From: Solirubrobacterales bacterium
GTDB taxonomy: Bacteria > Actinomycetota > Thermoleophilia > Solirubrobacterales > Solirubrobacteraceae
NCBI GenBank assembly: GCA_003137075.1
Contig: PLES01000181.1
Span: forward strand, 15,612 to 64,447
Reading direction: 5' to 3'
DNA length: 48,836 bases
This document shows positions 8,199 to 15,724 of the stretch, piece by piece (position 1 is the first letter of the stretch; each line of letters starts with the position of its first letter). Below the pieces are notes generated by a model. The model did not search any database. It saw nothing but the letters and a program-made list of their open reading frames with translations, and was not told the DNA's origin. The position numbers were made by a program, and so were the translations under genes.

Positions 8199-8990
8199 AT
8201 GAACAGCACTGGTCCAAACTCGGGTCAGGCACAGGCGATGTTCGACCTCAGCGGAAAGGTTGCGCTGGTGACCGGCGCACGCCGTGGAATCGGGCTCGCG
8301 ATGGCCACCGCGCTAGCAAACGCCGGCGCCGACATCATCGGTGTGAGCGCGCAACTTGAAGCGACCGGCAGCGAAGTGCAACAGCGGGTTGAAGCGGCTG
8401 GCCGCAGTTTCTCTGGGTTCCAGGTAGATCTGGCCGACCGCGCCGCCGTCACGGAGTTGGCAGCCTCGATCGCCGAAAGCTCTCGGATCGACATTCTTGT
8501 CAACAACGCTGGAACCATCGCAAGAAGCCCCGCCGCGGAGCACGACATCGCAACCTGGGACACGGTTCTGGACGTCAATCTCCGTGCCCCGTTCGTGCTT
8601 GCACAAGCAGTCGGCAGGTCGATGATTGAGCGCGGCTACGGAAAGATCATCTTCACGGCGTCGCTACTGAGCTTCCAAGGCGGGATTCTCGTCCCAAGTT
8701 ACACCTCCGCCAAGTCCGGGCTTGCCGGGCTGGTCAAGGCACTCGGAAACGAGTGGGCGCCACTCGGTGTGAATGTCAACGCGATCGCACCAGGGTATAT
8801 CGCGACCGACAACACCGAAGCGCTCCGCGACGATCCGCAACGAAGCTCCGCGATCCTCGCGCGGATCCCCGCAGGCCGCTGGGGCGACGCAACCGATCTG
8901 GCGGGCGCGACAGTATTTCTGGCAGCCCCGGCGTCTGATTACGTATGCGGAGCGATCATTCCGGTGGACGGCGGATGGCTGGCACGCTGA
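8199..8990 (+). CDS. Short-chain dehydrogenase/reductase (gluconate or KDG dehydrogenase-like)
   Basis: The 263-residue product is a classical SDR. The nucleotide motif TGARRGIG is at 25-32, NNAG at 102-105, and the catalytic set is Asn127, Ser155, Tyr168 and Lys172 (YTSAK). The C-terminal PVDGGW is typical. The start at 8199 follows the upstream stop by one base; an in-frame ATG at 8238 (MFDLSGKVALVTG) is an alternative. In oxidative L-fucose routes an SDR of this kind oxidises 2-keto-3-deoxy-L-fuconate or the sugar itself. In uronate routes SDRs reduce keto-sugar acids. The context does not separate these. It overlaps the aldolase start by 16 bases. Confidence 0.85.
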   Translation: MNSTGPNSGQAQAMFDLSGKVALVTGARRGIGLAMATALANAGADIIGVSAQLEATGSEVQQRVEAAGRSFSGFQVDLADRAAVTELAASIAESSRIDILVNNAGTIARSPAAEHDIATWDTVLDVNLRAPFVLAQAVGRSMIERGYGKIIFTASLLSFQGGILVPSYTSAKSGLAGLVKALGNEWAPLGVNVNAIAPGYIATDNTEALRDDPQRSSAILARIPAGRWGDATDLAGATVFLAAPASDYVCGAIIPVDGGWLAR

Positions 8991-9628
8991 CGACCAACGG
9001 GGTCCTCGAGGGCATCTGCCACTACGGCGTCATCCCGGTCCTGATCCCTGAAGATCTCCAACGTGTGCGGAGGCTAGGGATCGCACTGCGCGCCGGCGGG
9101 CTCCCGGTGATCGAGATCGCGTTCAGAACGGACTCAGCCGTAGAGGCGTTGCGAATGCTCACGCTAAACCCTCAGATGCTCGTCGGAGCGGGCACAGTCC
9201 TGACCGCTGAACAGGTTGACCTCGCTTACCACGCAGGCGCGCGGTTCATCGTCACACCCGGCTTCACGACGGCGGTGATCGAGCGATGCCAGCGCCTCGG
9301 AATGCCCGTGATCCCTGGCGCCGCCAACGCCACCGACATCATCGCCGCGCTAGATCATGGGATCCGGCTCTTGAAATTTTTCCCAGCGGAAGCAGCAGGC
9401 GGCATCAGAGTGCTGCGGTCACTGCAGGGACCGTTCCCAGACGTCCGATTTATTCCCACCGGTGGCATCGATGCCAGCAATGCGGGCAGCTACCTATCCC
9501 AACCCTTCGTTGCGGCGGTCGGGGGAAGCTGGACGGTCGCGTCCGAGCACGTTCGTCACGGCGATTTCGGCACGATCACGAGCCTCGCCGCCGAGGCGAT
9601 CCAGATTGTTCGACAGGCGCGCGCGTGA
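8975..9628 (+). CDS. eda: 2-keto-3-deoxy-6-phosphogluconate aldolase family (Eda-like)
   Basis: This 217-residue TIM-barrel aldolase has the family catalytic set: Glu47 and Arg51 in VIEIAFRT, GAGTV at 71-75, and the Schiff-base Lys134 in RLLKFFPAE. The PTGGI phosphate loop comes near residue 160. It should split KDPG, or the galacto epimer, into pyruvate and glyceraldehyde 3-phosphate. The start at 8975 is inside the SDR gene, with GGTGG seven bases before it. The kinase start overlaps its stop (GTGA). With the kinase it forms a two-gene KDG-to-triose module that the uronate cluster at 32-37 kb lacks. Confidence 0.9.
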   Translation: MAGTLTTNGVLEGICHYGVIPVLIPEDLQRVRRLGIALRAGGLPVIEIAFRTDSAVEALRMLTLNPQMLVGAGTVLTAEQVDLAYHAGARFIVTPGFTTAVIERCQRLGMPVIPGAANATDIIAALDHGIRLLKFFPAEAAGGIRVLRSLQGPFPDVRFIPTGGIDASNAGSYLSQPFVAAVGGSWTVASEHVRHGDFGTITSLAAEAIQIVRQARA

Positions 9629-10725
9629 CCGGTCTAACGATCAGACCGGCTGACGAGTGCCGCTACGACCTTGTGGCTCTCGGAGAAGTGATGCTGCGCC
9701 TCGACCCCGGCGAACAGCGCATACGCACCACGCGCGAATTCAGGGTCTGGGAGGGCGGGGGTGAGTACAACGTGGCACGCGGCTTGCGACGCTGTTTCGG
9801 GCTGCGAACAGCAATCGTGACCGCTCTGGCAGATAACGACGTCGGATGGCTACTCGAGGACCTTCTCCTACAGGGCGGCGTCGATATCTCACTCGTGCGT
9901 TGGGTGCCCTGTGACGGCATCGGACGCACAGTCCGCAACGGGCTTAACTTCGTAGAACGAGGGTTCGGTGTCCGCGGCGCCCGTGGGGTTTCCGACCGTG
10001 GCAACACAGCCGTCTCACAACTCGCACCCGGACAGATCAACTGGGACCACTTGTTCGGCGAGCTCGGTGTCAGATGGCTGCATACCGGCGGCATCTTCGC
10101 GGCACTCTCTGATACGACGCCGGCGGTCATTGAGGAGGCGTTCAGCGCCGCCCGGCGACACGGAACCGTCGTCTCTTACGACCTCAACTACCGACCTAGC
10201 CTCTGGGAAGCGACAGGTGGCATCGACCGAGCGCGGGAAGTCAACCGACGACTCGCCCCCCAAATTGATGTGATGATCGGCGTTGGCGAGGACCTTGCTG
10301 CCTTGGAGTCAAGCCTCAAGGGGGCTGGTCCCAACGGCTACCCCTCCGGCGTCGCCGCGTTTCAGGCGACGATCGGCCGCGCCGCCAGCGAATTTCCTAG
10401 CCTCAATGCAGCAGCATCGACCCTTCGCACGGTGACAAGCGCCACCCTCAATGACTGGTCGGCGATCGCATGGTCACGCCAGGACGGCTTCAGCGAGGCG
10501 ACACAGCGCCCGAACCTCGAAATCCTCGACCGCATAGGCGGCGGTGATGGCTTCGCATCCGGGTTCATCTACGGACTTATGAACGGCCGGGACCTACACA
10601 GTGCCGTCGAATACGGCGCTGCTCATGGCGCGCTCGCCATGAGCACCCCGGGAGATACGTCCACCGCCACACTCCAGGAGGTAGAAGCACTTATGCACGG
10701 AGCCGAAGCCGGGGTTCAGAGATGA
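9625..10725 (+). CDS. kdgK: PfkB-family sugar kinase (2-keto-3-deoxygluconate kinase-like)
   Basis: The 366-residue ribokinase-fold protein begins in the usual way (YDLVALGEVMLRLDPGE, then EGGGEYNVARGL). It ends with the kinase signature IGGGDGFASGF, in which Asp308 is the expected catalytic base. Its position straight after a KDPG-type aldolase makes KDG (or 2-keto-3-deoxygalactonate) the likely substrate. The GTG start at 9625 overlaps the aldolase stop by four bases; the same frame is open well upstream but there only shadows the aldolase. It is somewhat longer than typical KDG kinases, with extra sequence around residues 230-290. Confidence 0.82.
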   Translation: MTGLTIRPADECRYDLVALGEVMLRLDPGEQRIRTTREFRVWEGGGEYNVARGLRRCFGLRTAIVTALADNDVGWLLEDLLLQGGVDISLVRWVPCDGIGRTVRNGLNFVERGFGVRGARGVSDRGNTAVSQLAPGQINWDHLFGELGVRWLHTGGIFAALSDTTPAVIEEAFSAARRHGTVVSYDLNYRPSLWEATGGIDRAREVNRRLAPQIDVMIGVGEDLAALESSLKGAGPNGYPSGVAAFQATIGRAASEFPSLNAAASTLRTVTSATLNDWSAIAWSRQDGFSEATQRPNLEILDRIGGGDGFASGFIYGLMNGRDLHSAVEYGAAHGALAMSTPGDTSTATLQEVEALMHGAEAGVQR

Positions 10726-10802
10726 GCGACGTCTACGCCATCGAGACCGGGACCAACCTTTCACCAATGGTTCCCGACCTCCAGACCCACTACCAGCCGT
10801 GA
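10722..10802 (+). CDS. 26-residue ORF coupled between kinase and aldo/keto reductase
   Basis: An ATG at 10722 overlaps the kinase stop (ATGA) and opens a 26-codon frame beginning MSDVYAIETGTNLSP and ending DLQTHYQP. Its TGA at 10800-10802 overlaps the GTG start of the aldo/keto reductase (GTGA). Without it the kinase and reductase would be separated by 73 untranslated bases. The double overlap suggests it is translated, at least as a coupling leader. I recognise no family. It may be the remnant of a larger gene lost between the two. Confidence 0.45.
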   Translation: MSDVYAIETGTNLSPMVPDLQTHYQP

Positions 10803-11794
10803 GACGTTCAGCTATAGGCGGCACGGGAGTCAGCGTTACAGATCTCGGGTTCGGCGGGTCCCAGATCGGGAACCTCTACCGAGCAGTCGACGATGACACT
10901 GCGCTCATGGCTGTCGCTGCTGCATGGGACGGTGGCATCCGCTACTTCGACACCGCTCCCCACTACGGTCTCGGTCTATCCGAGCGGCGCCTCGGAGCCG
11001 CCCTCAGCGAATACCCGCGTACGGAGTTCACGCTCTCGACGAAGGTGGGTCGTTTGCTTGTGCCCAACGACACACCGACCGGCTCCGACCTGGAAACCGG
11101 TGGGTTCGCTGTCGAGGACACGCTCCGGCGTGAGTACGACTACAGCCGTGATGGCGTCCTGCGCAGCCTCGAAGCGAGCCTCGATCGCCTCGGCGTTGAC
11201 CGGATCGACATCGTCTACGTGCACGATCCCGAAGACCACATGCCAGCTGCACTCGAGCACGCGATACCGACGCTTATCGGATTGCGTGACGAGGGAGTGA
11301 TCGGCGCTGTGGGTGTCGGCATGAATCTCGTGGCACCGCTCCGTCGCTTCGTTGCCGAGAGCAACGTTGATGTGATCATGGTGGCTGGCCGCTGGACGCT
11401 CATTGACCGCTCCGCCGGGCAACTACTTAAGGAGTGTGTGGACCGCGGCGTCGCGGTCGTCGCAGCCGCCCCGTTCAACTCGGGCCTGCTTTCCAGTACC
11501 GAGCCCCCAGACGACGCGAACTTCGACTACGGACCCGCACCGCCGCAGGTACTTGCCGCGGCGCGCGAGTGCGCCAGCGCGTGCGCCGCGCATTCCACAA
11601 CCCTGCCTGCCGCGGCACTTCAGTTTCCGCTGCTACATCCCGCGGTGTGCACCGTGGTCGCGGGAATGCGAACCGCCGACCAATCTGCTCTGAACCTCGA
11701 GTGGGCCAGCGCCAAAATCGACCGACAGCTGTGGTCCGCACTGCCGGACGCGCTGCGCTGGAACCTGGAGCCGCAGACGAGCCCGGCATCCTGA
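10799..11794 (+). CDS. Aldo/keto reductase, D-threo-aldose 1-dehydrogenase (L-fucose dehydrogenase)-like
   Basis: The 331-residue TIM-barrel oxidoreductase has the AKR tetrad: Asp51 and Tyr56 (FDTAPHYG), Lys82 (LSTKVGR) and His142 (YVHDPED). The pattern, with a long insert after STKVGR, resembles the group containing D-threo-aldose 1-dehydrogenase/L-fucose dehydrogenase and pyridoxal 4-dehydrogenase. Such an enzyme oxidises L-fucose, L-galactose or D-arabinose to the 1,5-lactone. That would supply the lactonase at 309-1145. The GTG start overlaps the stop of the 26-codon ORF. It ends the operon and converges on the importer ATPase. Confidence 0.85.
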   Translation: MRRSAIGGTGVSVTDLGFGGSQIGNLYRAVDDDTALMAVAAAWDGGIRYFDTAPHYGLGLSERRLGAALSEYPRTEFTLSTKVGRLLVPNDTPTGSDLETGGFAVEDTLRREYDYSRDGVLRSLEASLDRLGVDRIDIVYVHDPEDHMPAALEHAIPTLIGLRDEGVIGAVGVGMNLVAPLRRFVAESNVDVIMVAGRWTLIDRSAGQLLKECVDRGVAVVAAAPFNSGLLSSTEPPDDANFDYGPAPPQVLAAARECASACAAHSTTLPAAALQFPLLHPAVCTVVAGMRTADQSALNLEWASAKIDRQLWSALPDALRWNLEPQTSPAS

Positions 11795-11818
11795 CGCGGC
11801 CCAGGAGTCGGCAGCACC

Positions 11819-11857
11819 GTGATGCCTGGTGAGCTCGCACCTTCACCGCAGCATCAC
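11819..11857. terminator. Hairpin between convergent operons
   Basis: GTGATGC at 11819-11825 pairs with GCATCAC at 11851-11857, and inside it GGTGA at 11828-11832 pairs with TCACC at 11843-11847. The hairpin lies between the aldo/keto reductase and the importer ATPase and overlaps the ATPase stop codon. It could terminate both. Confidence 0.4.
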
Positions 11858-12954
11858 TCGGGAACGATGCGTGCTCCAGTATCAGCATCAAAGAGCTGGA
11901 CGGACTCTTGCTGGATGTGCAGCTCGATCCGGCGGCCGCTGGGCGGCGCGCTTTTCGGGTCGACGCGCACGACAAAGTCTGGTGTCTCCTCGCCGCTGCG
12001 ATCGGCGGCTGTGTGCTCGAGCCGCGCATAGATGTATGCCTCAGGACCGAGCTCCTCAACGATGTTGACGGTTGCCGGGACGCCGGCACCGTCACCGGCC
12101 AGCGTGACTGCTTCAGGGCGAACGCCGACCGTGACCCTGCCGGTACCGGCGGTCTCTCTGAGCTCGCGCGGTAGCTGGACGGTTGTCGAGCCGACGGTCA
12201 CACCGTCGGGACCGATGATTCCGTCGAGGAGGTTCATGCCAGGGGATCCAATGAAGCTCGCGACGAACGCGTTGGCTGGCGTGTCGTAGAGAACGCTCGG
12301 AACGTCGACCTGCTGCAGCACACCGTCTTTGAGCACAGCAACTCGGTCACCCATCGTCATTGCCTCGACCTGATCGTGGGTCACATACAGGGTCGTCACA
12401 TCCAGGCGGCGTTGTAGAGCCGCGATCTGCGACCGTGTGGCGACTCGGAGCTTGGCATCCAGGTTCGAGAGCGGCTCGTCCATCAGGAACACCCGCGGCT
12501 GACGGACAATCGCTCGACCCATGGCCACTCGCTGACACTGCCCCCCGGACAACTGAGCCGGCTTCCGGTCCAAGCACTCTTCGAGGCCAAGCGTGCGTGC
12601 CGTTTCAATGACTCGGTCCTTGATGGCAGACTTGCTCAGCTTCGCTATCTCCAGCGCAAAACCGAGGTTCTGTGCCACTGTCATGTGCGGGTACAACGAA
12701 TAATTCTGGAACACCATGGCGATATCACGTCGTTGTGACGGAACGCCGACCACGCTCTGATCGTCAACGAGAATGTCGCCCTCATCAACGGGCTCGAGTC
12801 CGGCGAGCATCCGCAGCGTGGTCGTCTTGCCGCAACCGGAAGGCCCGACGAGCACAAGAAGTTCGCCGTCACGAATCTCTAGATCGAGCTGGTTGACGGC
12901 CTTCGGCACCTTCGGATAGATACGCGAGGCGGCCCTAAAGGTCACGGTTGCCAT
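11854..12954 (-). CDS. Sugar ABC importer ATP-binding protein (UgpC/MsmK type)
   Basis: The 366-residue ATPase has Walker A GPSGCGKTT (37-45), a Q-loop (FQNYSLYPHMT), signature LSGGQ (135-139), Walker B VFLMDE (155-160) and the His switch YVTHDQVEAMT. The C-terminal third is the MalK-like TOBE regulatory domain. Such ATPases often serve several CUT1 importers. It is the only importer ATPase in the window and could energise both permease pairs. It is monocistronic, and two overlapping operator-like sites lie at 13002-13020, about 50 bp upstream. Confidence 0.92.
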   Translation of the reverse strand: MATVTFRAASRIYPKVPKAVNQLDLEIRDGELLVLVGPSGCGKTTTLRMLAGLEPVDEGDILVDDQSVVGVPSQRRDIAMVFQNYSLYPHMTVAQNLGFALEIAKLSKSAIKDRVIETARTLGLEECLDRKPAQLSGGQCQRVAMGRAIVRQPRVFLMDEPLSNLDAKLRVATRSQIAALQRRLDVTTLYVTHDQVEAMTMGDRVAVLKDGVLQQVDVPSVLYDTPANAFVASFIGSPGMNLLDGIIGPDGVTVGSTTVQLPRELRETAGTGRVTVGVRPEAVTLAGDGAGVPATVNIVEELGPEAYIYARLEHTAADRSGEETPDFVVRVDPKSAPPSGRRIELHIQQESVQLFDADTGARIVPE

Positions 12955-13001
12955 GTGGTCTTTTCGATCCCCCCTACGTCGAGCCGATCATGCTCTCTAC
13001 A

Positions 13002-13020
13002 TCATACGTCATACATCTGA
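13002..13020. promoter_or_regulatory. Two overlapping candidate operators before importer ATPase
   Basis: TCATACGTCATA (13002-13013, perfect left half) and TCATACATCTGA (13009-13020, 10/12) overlap by five bases. They lie about 50-65 bp before the ATPase start at 12954 and resemble the regional TCATACGTATGA palindrome. Confidence 0.5.
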
Positions 13021-13197
13021 TACGTTGGCAACGCGGTAACGCTTCAACTCCTCCTCCACAGCCGCTGCGCTCGCGTCATCGCGACGCGGGCGCAGCGCTT
13101 TGCCTGATGAGAACCGCGCCGGAGCCGGCTCCATGTCCAAGGCGCTCTGGCGGCCGACGCGAATCGTGATGACATCCTCATACGCGCCGTTCAGCAT
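13009..13197 (-). CDS. Small hypothetical ORF, possibly a gene remnant
   Basis: A 62-codon frame with strongly GC-rich third positions lies between the second permease pair and the importer ATPase, on their strand. It begins 15 bases after the permease stop with no clear ribosome binding site. The end, EEELKRYRVANVSDV, looks like the start of an RraA/HMG-aldolase-type protein (rlrri.tatvsD) and stops there, where the operator sites begin. It may be a truncated gene or a chance frame. Confidence 0.25.
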   Translation of the reverse strand: MLNGAYEDVITIRVGRQSALDMEPAPARFSSGKALRPRRDDASAAAVEEELKRYRVANVSDV

Positions 13198-13212
13198 CTG
13201 ATCTAGTTGTGC

Positions 13213-14025
13213 TCAGCGAAAGACACCCTGTAGCTGGCTCGAGCCGATCCAACGTTGAGCGAGGGCGAAGACGATCAGCACCGGCGCGCACGTCACGAGC
13301 AGCAGCAGCGCGATATAGCTCGGGGATGAAGCGGTGTGCAGTTGGATCAGCGCTCCGTAGAAACTGGCCCCCTTTGTCGTGTCCAGTTGCAGGGCAATGC
13401 CGAGCGCCAGGGGGTAACGGCTCGTGGTATCAAACGACCAGTACATGACCCACGGAAGGAAGAAGTTCGTCCAACTGGCGACGAAGTTGAGGAAGGCGAT
13501 CAGTGCCGAGACAGGCAGCGAAAGCGGCAGGACGATCCGCTTGAAGACGTGCCATTCGCTGCAGCCGTCCATGCGTGCCGTTTGAAGCAGAAGCTCGAAG
13601 CGGCCGGTGTTGAAGTACAGGTAGGCGAGATAAACGCCGAACGGGTAGAGCCCGTACGGCAGAATTACTGCTAGCGGGCTCGTAAGCAGGTGCGCCGCGT
13701 GGGCTTCGAGGAACAGCGGGAGCACGAGTGCGTTAGGAGGGATCAGCATCACGAGGATCGTGACGATCAGGACCGCGCGACGGCCCGGGAAGTCGTGGGT
13801 CGCGAGACCGTAGCCTGCGGGGATGCAAAGGGCCACGGCGATGGCGGCCCCCGCGGTCGAGTAAAACGCCGAGTTCAACAGCCAGTGGAGCGCGGTTCCG
13901 CCGATCGCCTCGAATACGGCCCATACGATCGGTACCGCAAAGAACACGGCCATGAGCGACAGCACAGACAGTGCCATGACCTGCGTTGCCGACGCGCGTC
14001 TGAACCGCTCCGCGAGCGCTCGCAT
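13213..14025 (-). CDS. Sugar ABC transporter permease (MalG type), second set
   Basis: The 270-residue membrane protein is a MalG-type permease with about six helices. Its EAA-like loop is altered to LLLQTARMDGCSEWHVFKRIVLP, with the first EAA residues replaced. The start at 14025 overlaps the stop of the upstream permease (TGATG); a longer frame to 14277 only shadows that gene. It is similar throughout to the permease at 1664-2551. No binding protein is encoded in this operon. It is the last gene after an ABC-2 exporter pair and a MalF-type permease. Confidence 0.88.
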   Translation of the reverse strand: MRALAERFRRASATQVMALSVLSLMAVFFAVPIVWAVFEAIGGTALHWLLNSAFYSTAGAAIAVALCIPAGYGLATHDFPGRRAVLIVTILVMLIPPNALVLPLFLEAHAAHLLTSPLAVILPYGLYPFGVYLAYLYFNTGRFELLLQTARMDGCSEWHVFKRIVLPLSLPVSALIAFLNFVASWTNFFLPWVMYWSFDTTSRYPLALGIALQLDTTKGASFYGALIQLHTASSPSYIALLLLVTCAPVLIVFALAQRWIGSSQLQGVFR

Positions 14026-14885
14026 CAATCGCTCACCCGGAACAGCCCCGTGCGTAGCAAGACAACGGCCGCCGAGATCAGCGCGATCGCCAGCAGGTCC
14101 ACAGCGATCGCCGCGGCGTAGTTGAAGTTGTCCAACTGGAATGAGAGGAAGTAGGCGAGCTGGTTTGGTGACCAGGTCTGGTTGAGGATCCCCCCAGTAG
14201 CTTCGCTGATCAGCTGTGGTTCGGCGAACAACTGCGTGCCGGCAGCGAACGCACCGATCAGCATGTACGCGACCCATCGCTTAATCAACGGCAGCTTGAT
14301 ACGGGTCGCCGTGCGCCAGGGCCCGGCACCGTCAAGTCTCGCCGCCTCGAGCACTCCGTGTGGGATCGTCGCCAGAGCCCCGTACATCACAACGATCCAG
14401 CTTCCAGCACCGCTCCAGAAAGCGATCACCGCAAAGATCACGGGCAGGTTTCTCTCCGCGATCGAATCCCCGAGTGTGCCGTAACCAAGCCAGTGCAGAA
14501 CGAACGTCCACGGACTCACCCCTGGCTCGAGCATGAACAGCCACAGCATCACACTCGCCGAACCGGCAAGTGCCGCTGGCAGGTAAAACACGAACCGAAA
14601 CGCTGCGCTGATCCGTCGGTCCAACGAGTGCAGGATCAGCGAGAGTCCCACGACCAGCACGACCAGCGCAGTCAGCCAGATCGCTAGAAATATCCCGATG
14701 TGCTCGAACGCCGGGAGAAACTCCGGATCCTGCCACGACTTGATGAAGTTCCTGGCCCCAGAGAAATGCGCTGTCAGCGAAGTCAACGCCAGGTGCAACG
14801 CATACGCCATCGGATAGATGCCAGCCACCACCAGCAGCACGACATACGGAGCAATGAAGAGATAGCCGGACTTGCGTGGGCGCAT
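14025..14885 (-). CDS. Sugar ABC transporter permease (MalF type), second set
   Basis: This 286-residue permease starts directly with a membrane helix (GYLFIAPYVVLLVVAGIYPM). It has the EAA loop VLEAARLDGAGPWRTATRIKLP. It shares long blocks with the permease at 2551-3495, such as WSPNQLAYFLSFQLDNFN, but lacks that protein's basic N-terminal tail. The start lies one base after the stop of the ABC-2 permease, so exporter and importer genes form one transcription unit. The pair may share the binding protein at 3534-4895, or its own may lie elsewhere. Confidence 0.9.
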   Translation of the reverse strand: MRPRKSGYLFIAPYVVLLVVAGIYPMAYALHLALTSLTAHFSGARNFIKSWQDPEFLPAFEHIGIFLAIWLTALVVLVVGLSLILHSLDRRISAAFRFVFYLPAALAGSASVMLWLFMLEPGVSPWTFVLHWLGYGTLGDSIAERNLPVIFAVIAFWSGAGSWIVVMYGALATIPHGVLEAARLDGAGPWRTATRIKLPLIKRWVAYMLIGAFAAGTQLFAEPQLISEATGGILNQTWSPNQLAYFLSFQLDNFNYAAAIAVDLLAIALISAAVVLLRTGLFRVSD

Positions 14886-14886
14886 A

Positions 14887-15711
14887 TCAGTCCTTGAGTC
14901 CCTGACCGCGGCGGAACAGCCGTAGCGACCATGCGCTCAGAAGCAGCGCGACCCCCCAGACAACCGTGAGCGCTCGTGCCACCGGGATGTCGCCTGATCC
15001 GAGCATCCCGATACGCAGCGATTGCACGATGTAGAACATCGGGTTTGCCTGGGTGATCAGACGCCACCCGTGGGGCAGTTGCGAAAGCGAGTAGAAGGTC
15101 CCGCCGAGAAATATGACCGGCTGGACGATGAGGTTCTGGATCATCGACACGTGATCCATCGTGCGCACATAGATGCCGACCAGGACGCCGCACTGCGCCG
15201 CAAGCAGCATCATCCCGAGGAGCCCAGCGATCAACACGACCGGCCGGTGGATCGTGCCCCCCACGATCGGCAGCGACACGGCGATCATCCCGAGGAACGT
15301 GAGCCCTGCGCGTGAGACGCCGGCGACTACGACTGCGAGGTTTATCTCCCACCACCGCAGCGGGCTGGAGAGCACATCATTGATGTAGCGGTCACGCCTG
15401 CCCTCAAAGAGGGTCGTGGAACCGTTGAAGTAAGCCGTGGTAAACACGGCCTGGGCGATCAAGCCTGCGGCGATGAACCGGTCGTAGGGCACCCCACCGG
15501 CTCCCACGACCTTATGGTCGAGTGCGAGACCTAGGACAACGAGCATCAGTACAGCTGCGACGATCGGACCGAACAACGAGTACGGCCAGATCTTCAGATA
15601 GCGAACTACCTCGCGCTCAACCAGCCAGCTGAAAGGCGAGCGCGTTGCGTGGAAGCGGCCGTCGACGACGCCGCTCTGGGAGGGCCCTGTCCCGCCGGTC
15701 GTCGCGCTCAT
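14887..15711 (-). CDS. ABC-2 type exporter permease (DrrB/NodJ-like)
   Basis: The 274-residue product has about six membrane helices and the ABC-2 permease layout, with a cytoplasmic N-terminus of about 45 residues. Motifs include RDRYINDVLSSPLRWWEI and the C-terminal QANPMFYIVQSLRIG. The start at 15711 is preceded by GAGGGCAG; the frame is open further upstream inside the ATPase gene but does not look coding there. It starts 13 bases after the ATPase stop. Related systems export drugs, lipids or polysaccharides. What it exports in a sugar-uptake operon is unclear. Confidence 0.87.
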   Translation of the reverse strand: MSATTGGTGPSQSGVVDGRFHATRSPFSWLVEREVVRYLKIWPYSLFGPIVAAVLMLVVLGLALDHKVVGAGGVPYDRFIAAGLIAQAVFTTAYFNGSTTLFEGRRDRYINDVLSSPLRWWEINLAVVVAGVSRAGLTFLGMIAVSLPIVGGTIHRPVVLIAGLLGMMLLAAQCGVLVGIYVRTMDHVSMIQNLIVQPVIFLGGTFYSLSQLPHGWRLITQANPMFYIVQSLRIGMLGSGDIPVARALTVVWGVALLLSAWSLRLFRRGQGLKD

Positions 15712-15724
15712 TCGCTGCCCTCGC

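Noticed and set aside
9286-9624. Open frame extending the kinase gene 339 bases upstream
   Set aside because: It lies wholly over the aldolase gene in another frame and reads as basic, Arg/His-rich nonsense. The GTG at 9625 overlaps the aldolase stop and starts the kinase fold directly.
14028-14277. Longer N-terminus for the second MalG-type permease
   Set aside because: The added residues shadow the upstream permease and have no membrane or signal character. The ATG at 14025 overlaps the upstream stop as in the first permease pair.
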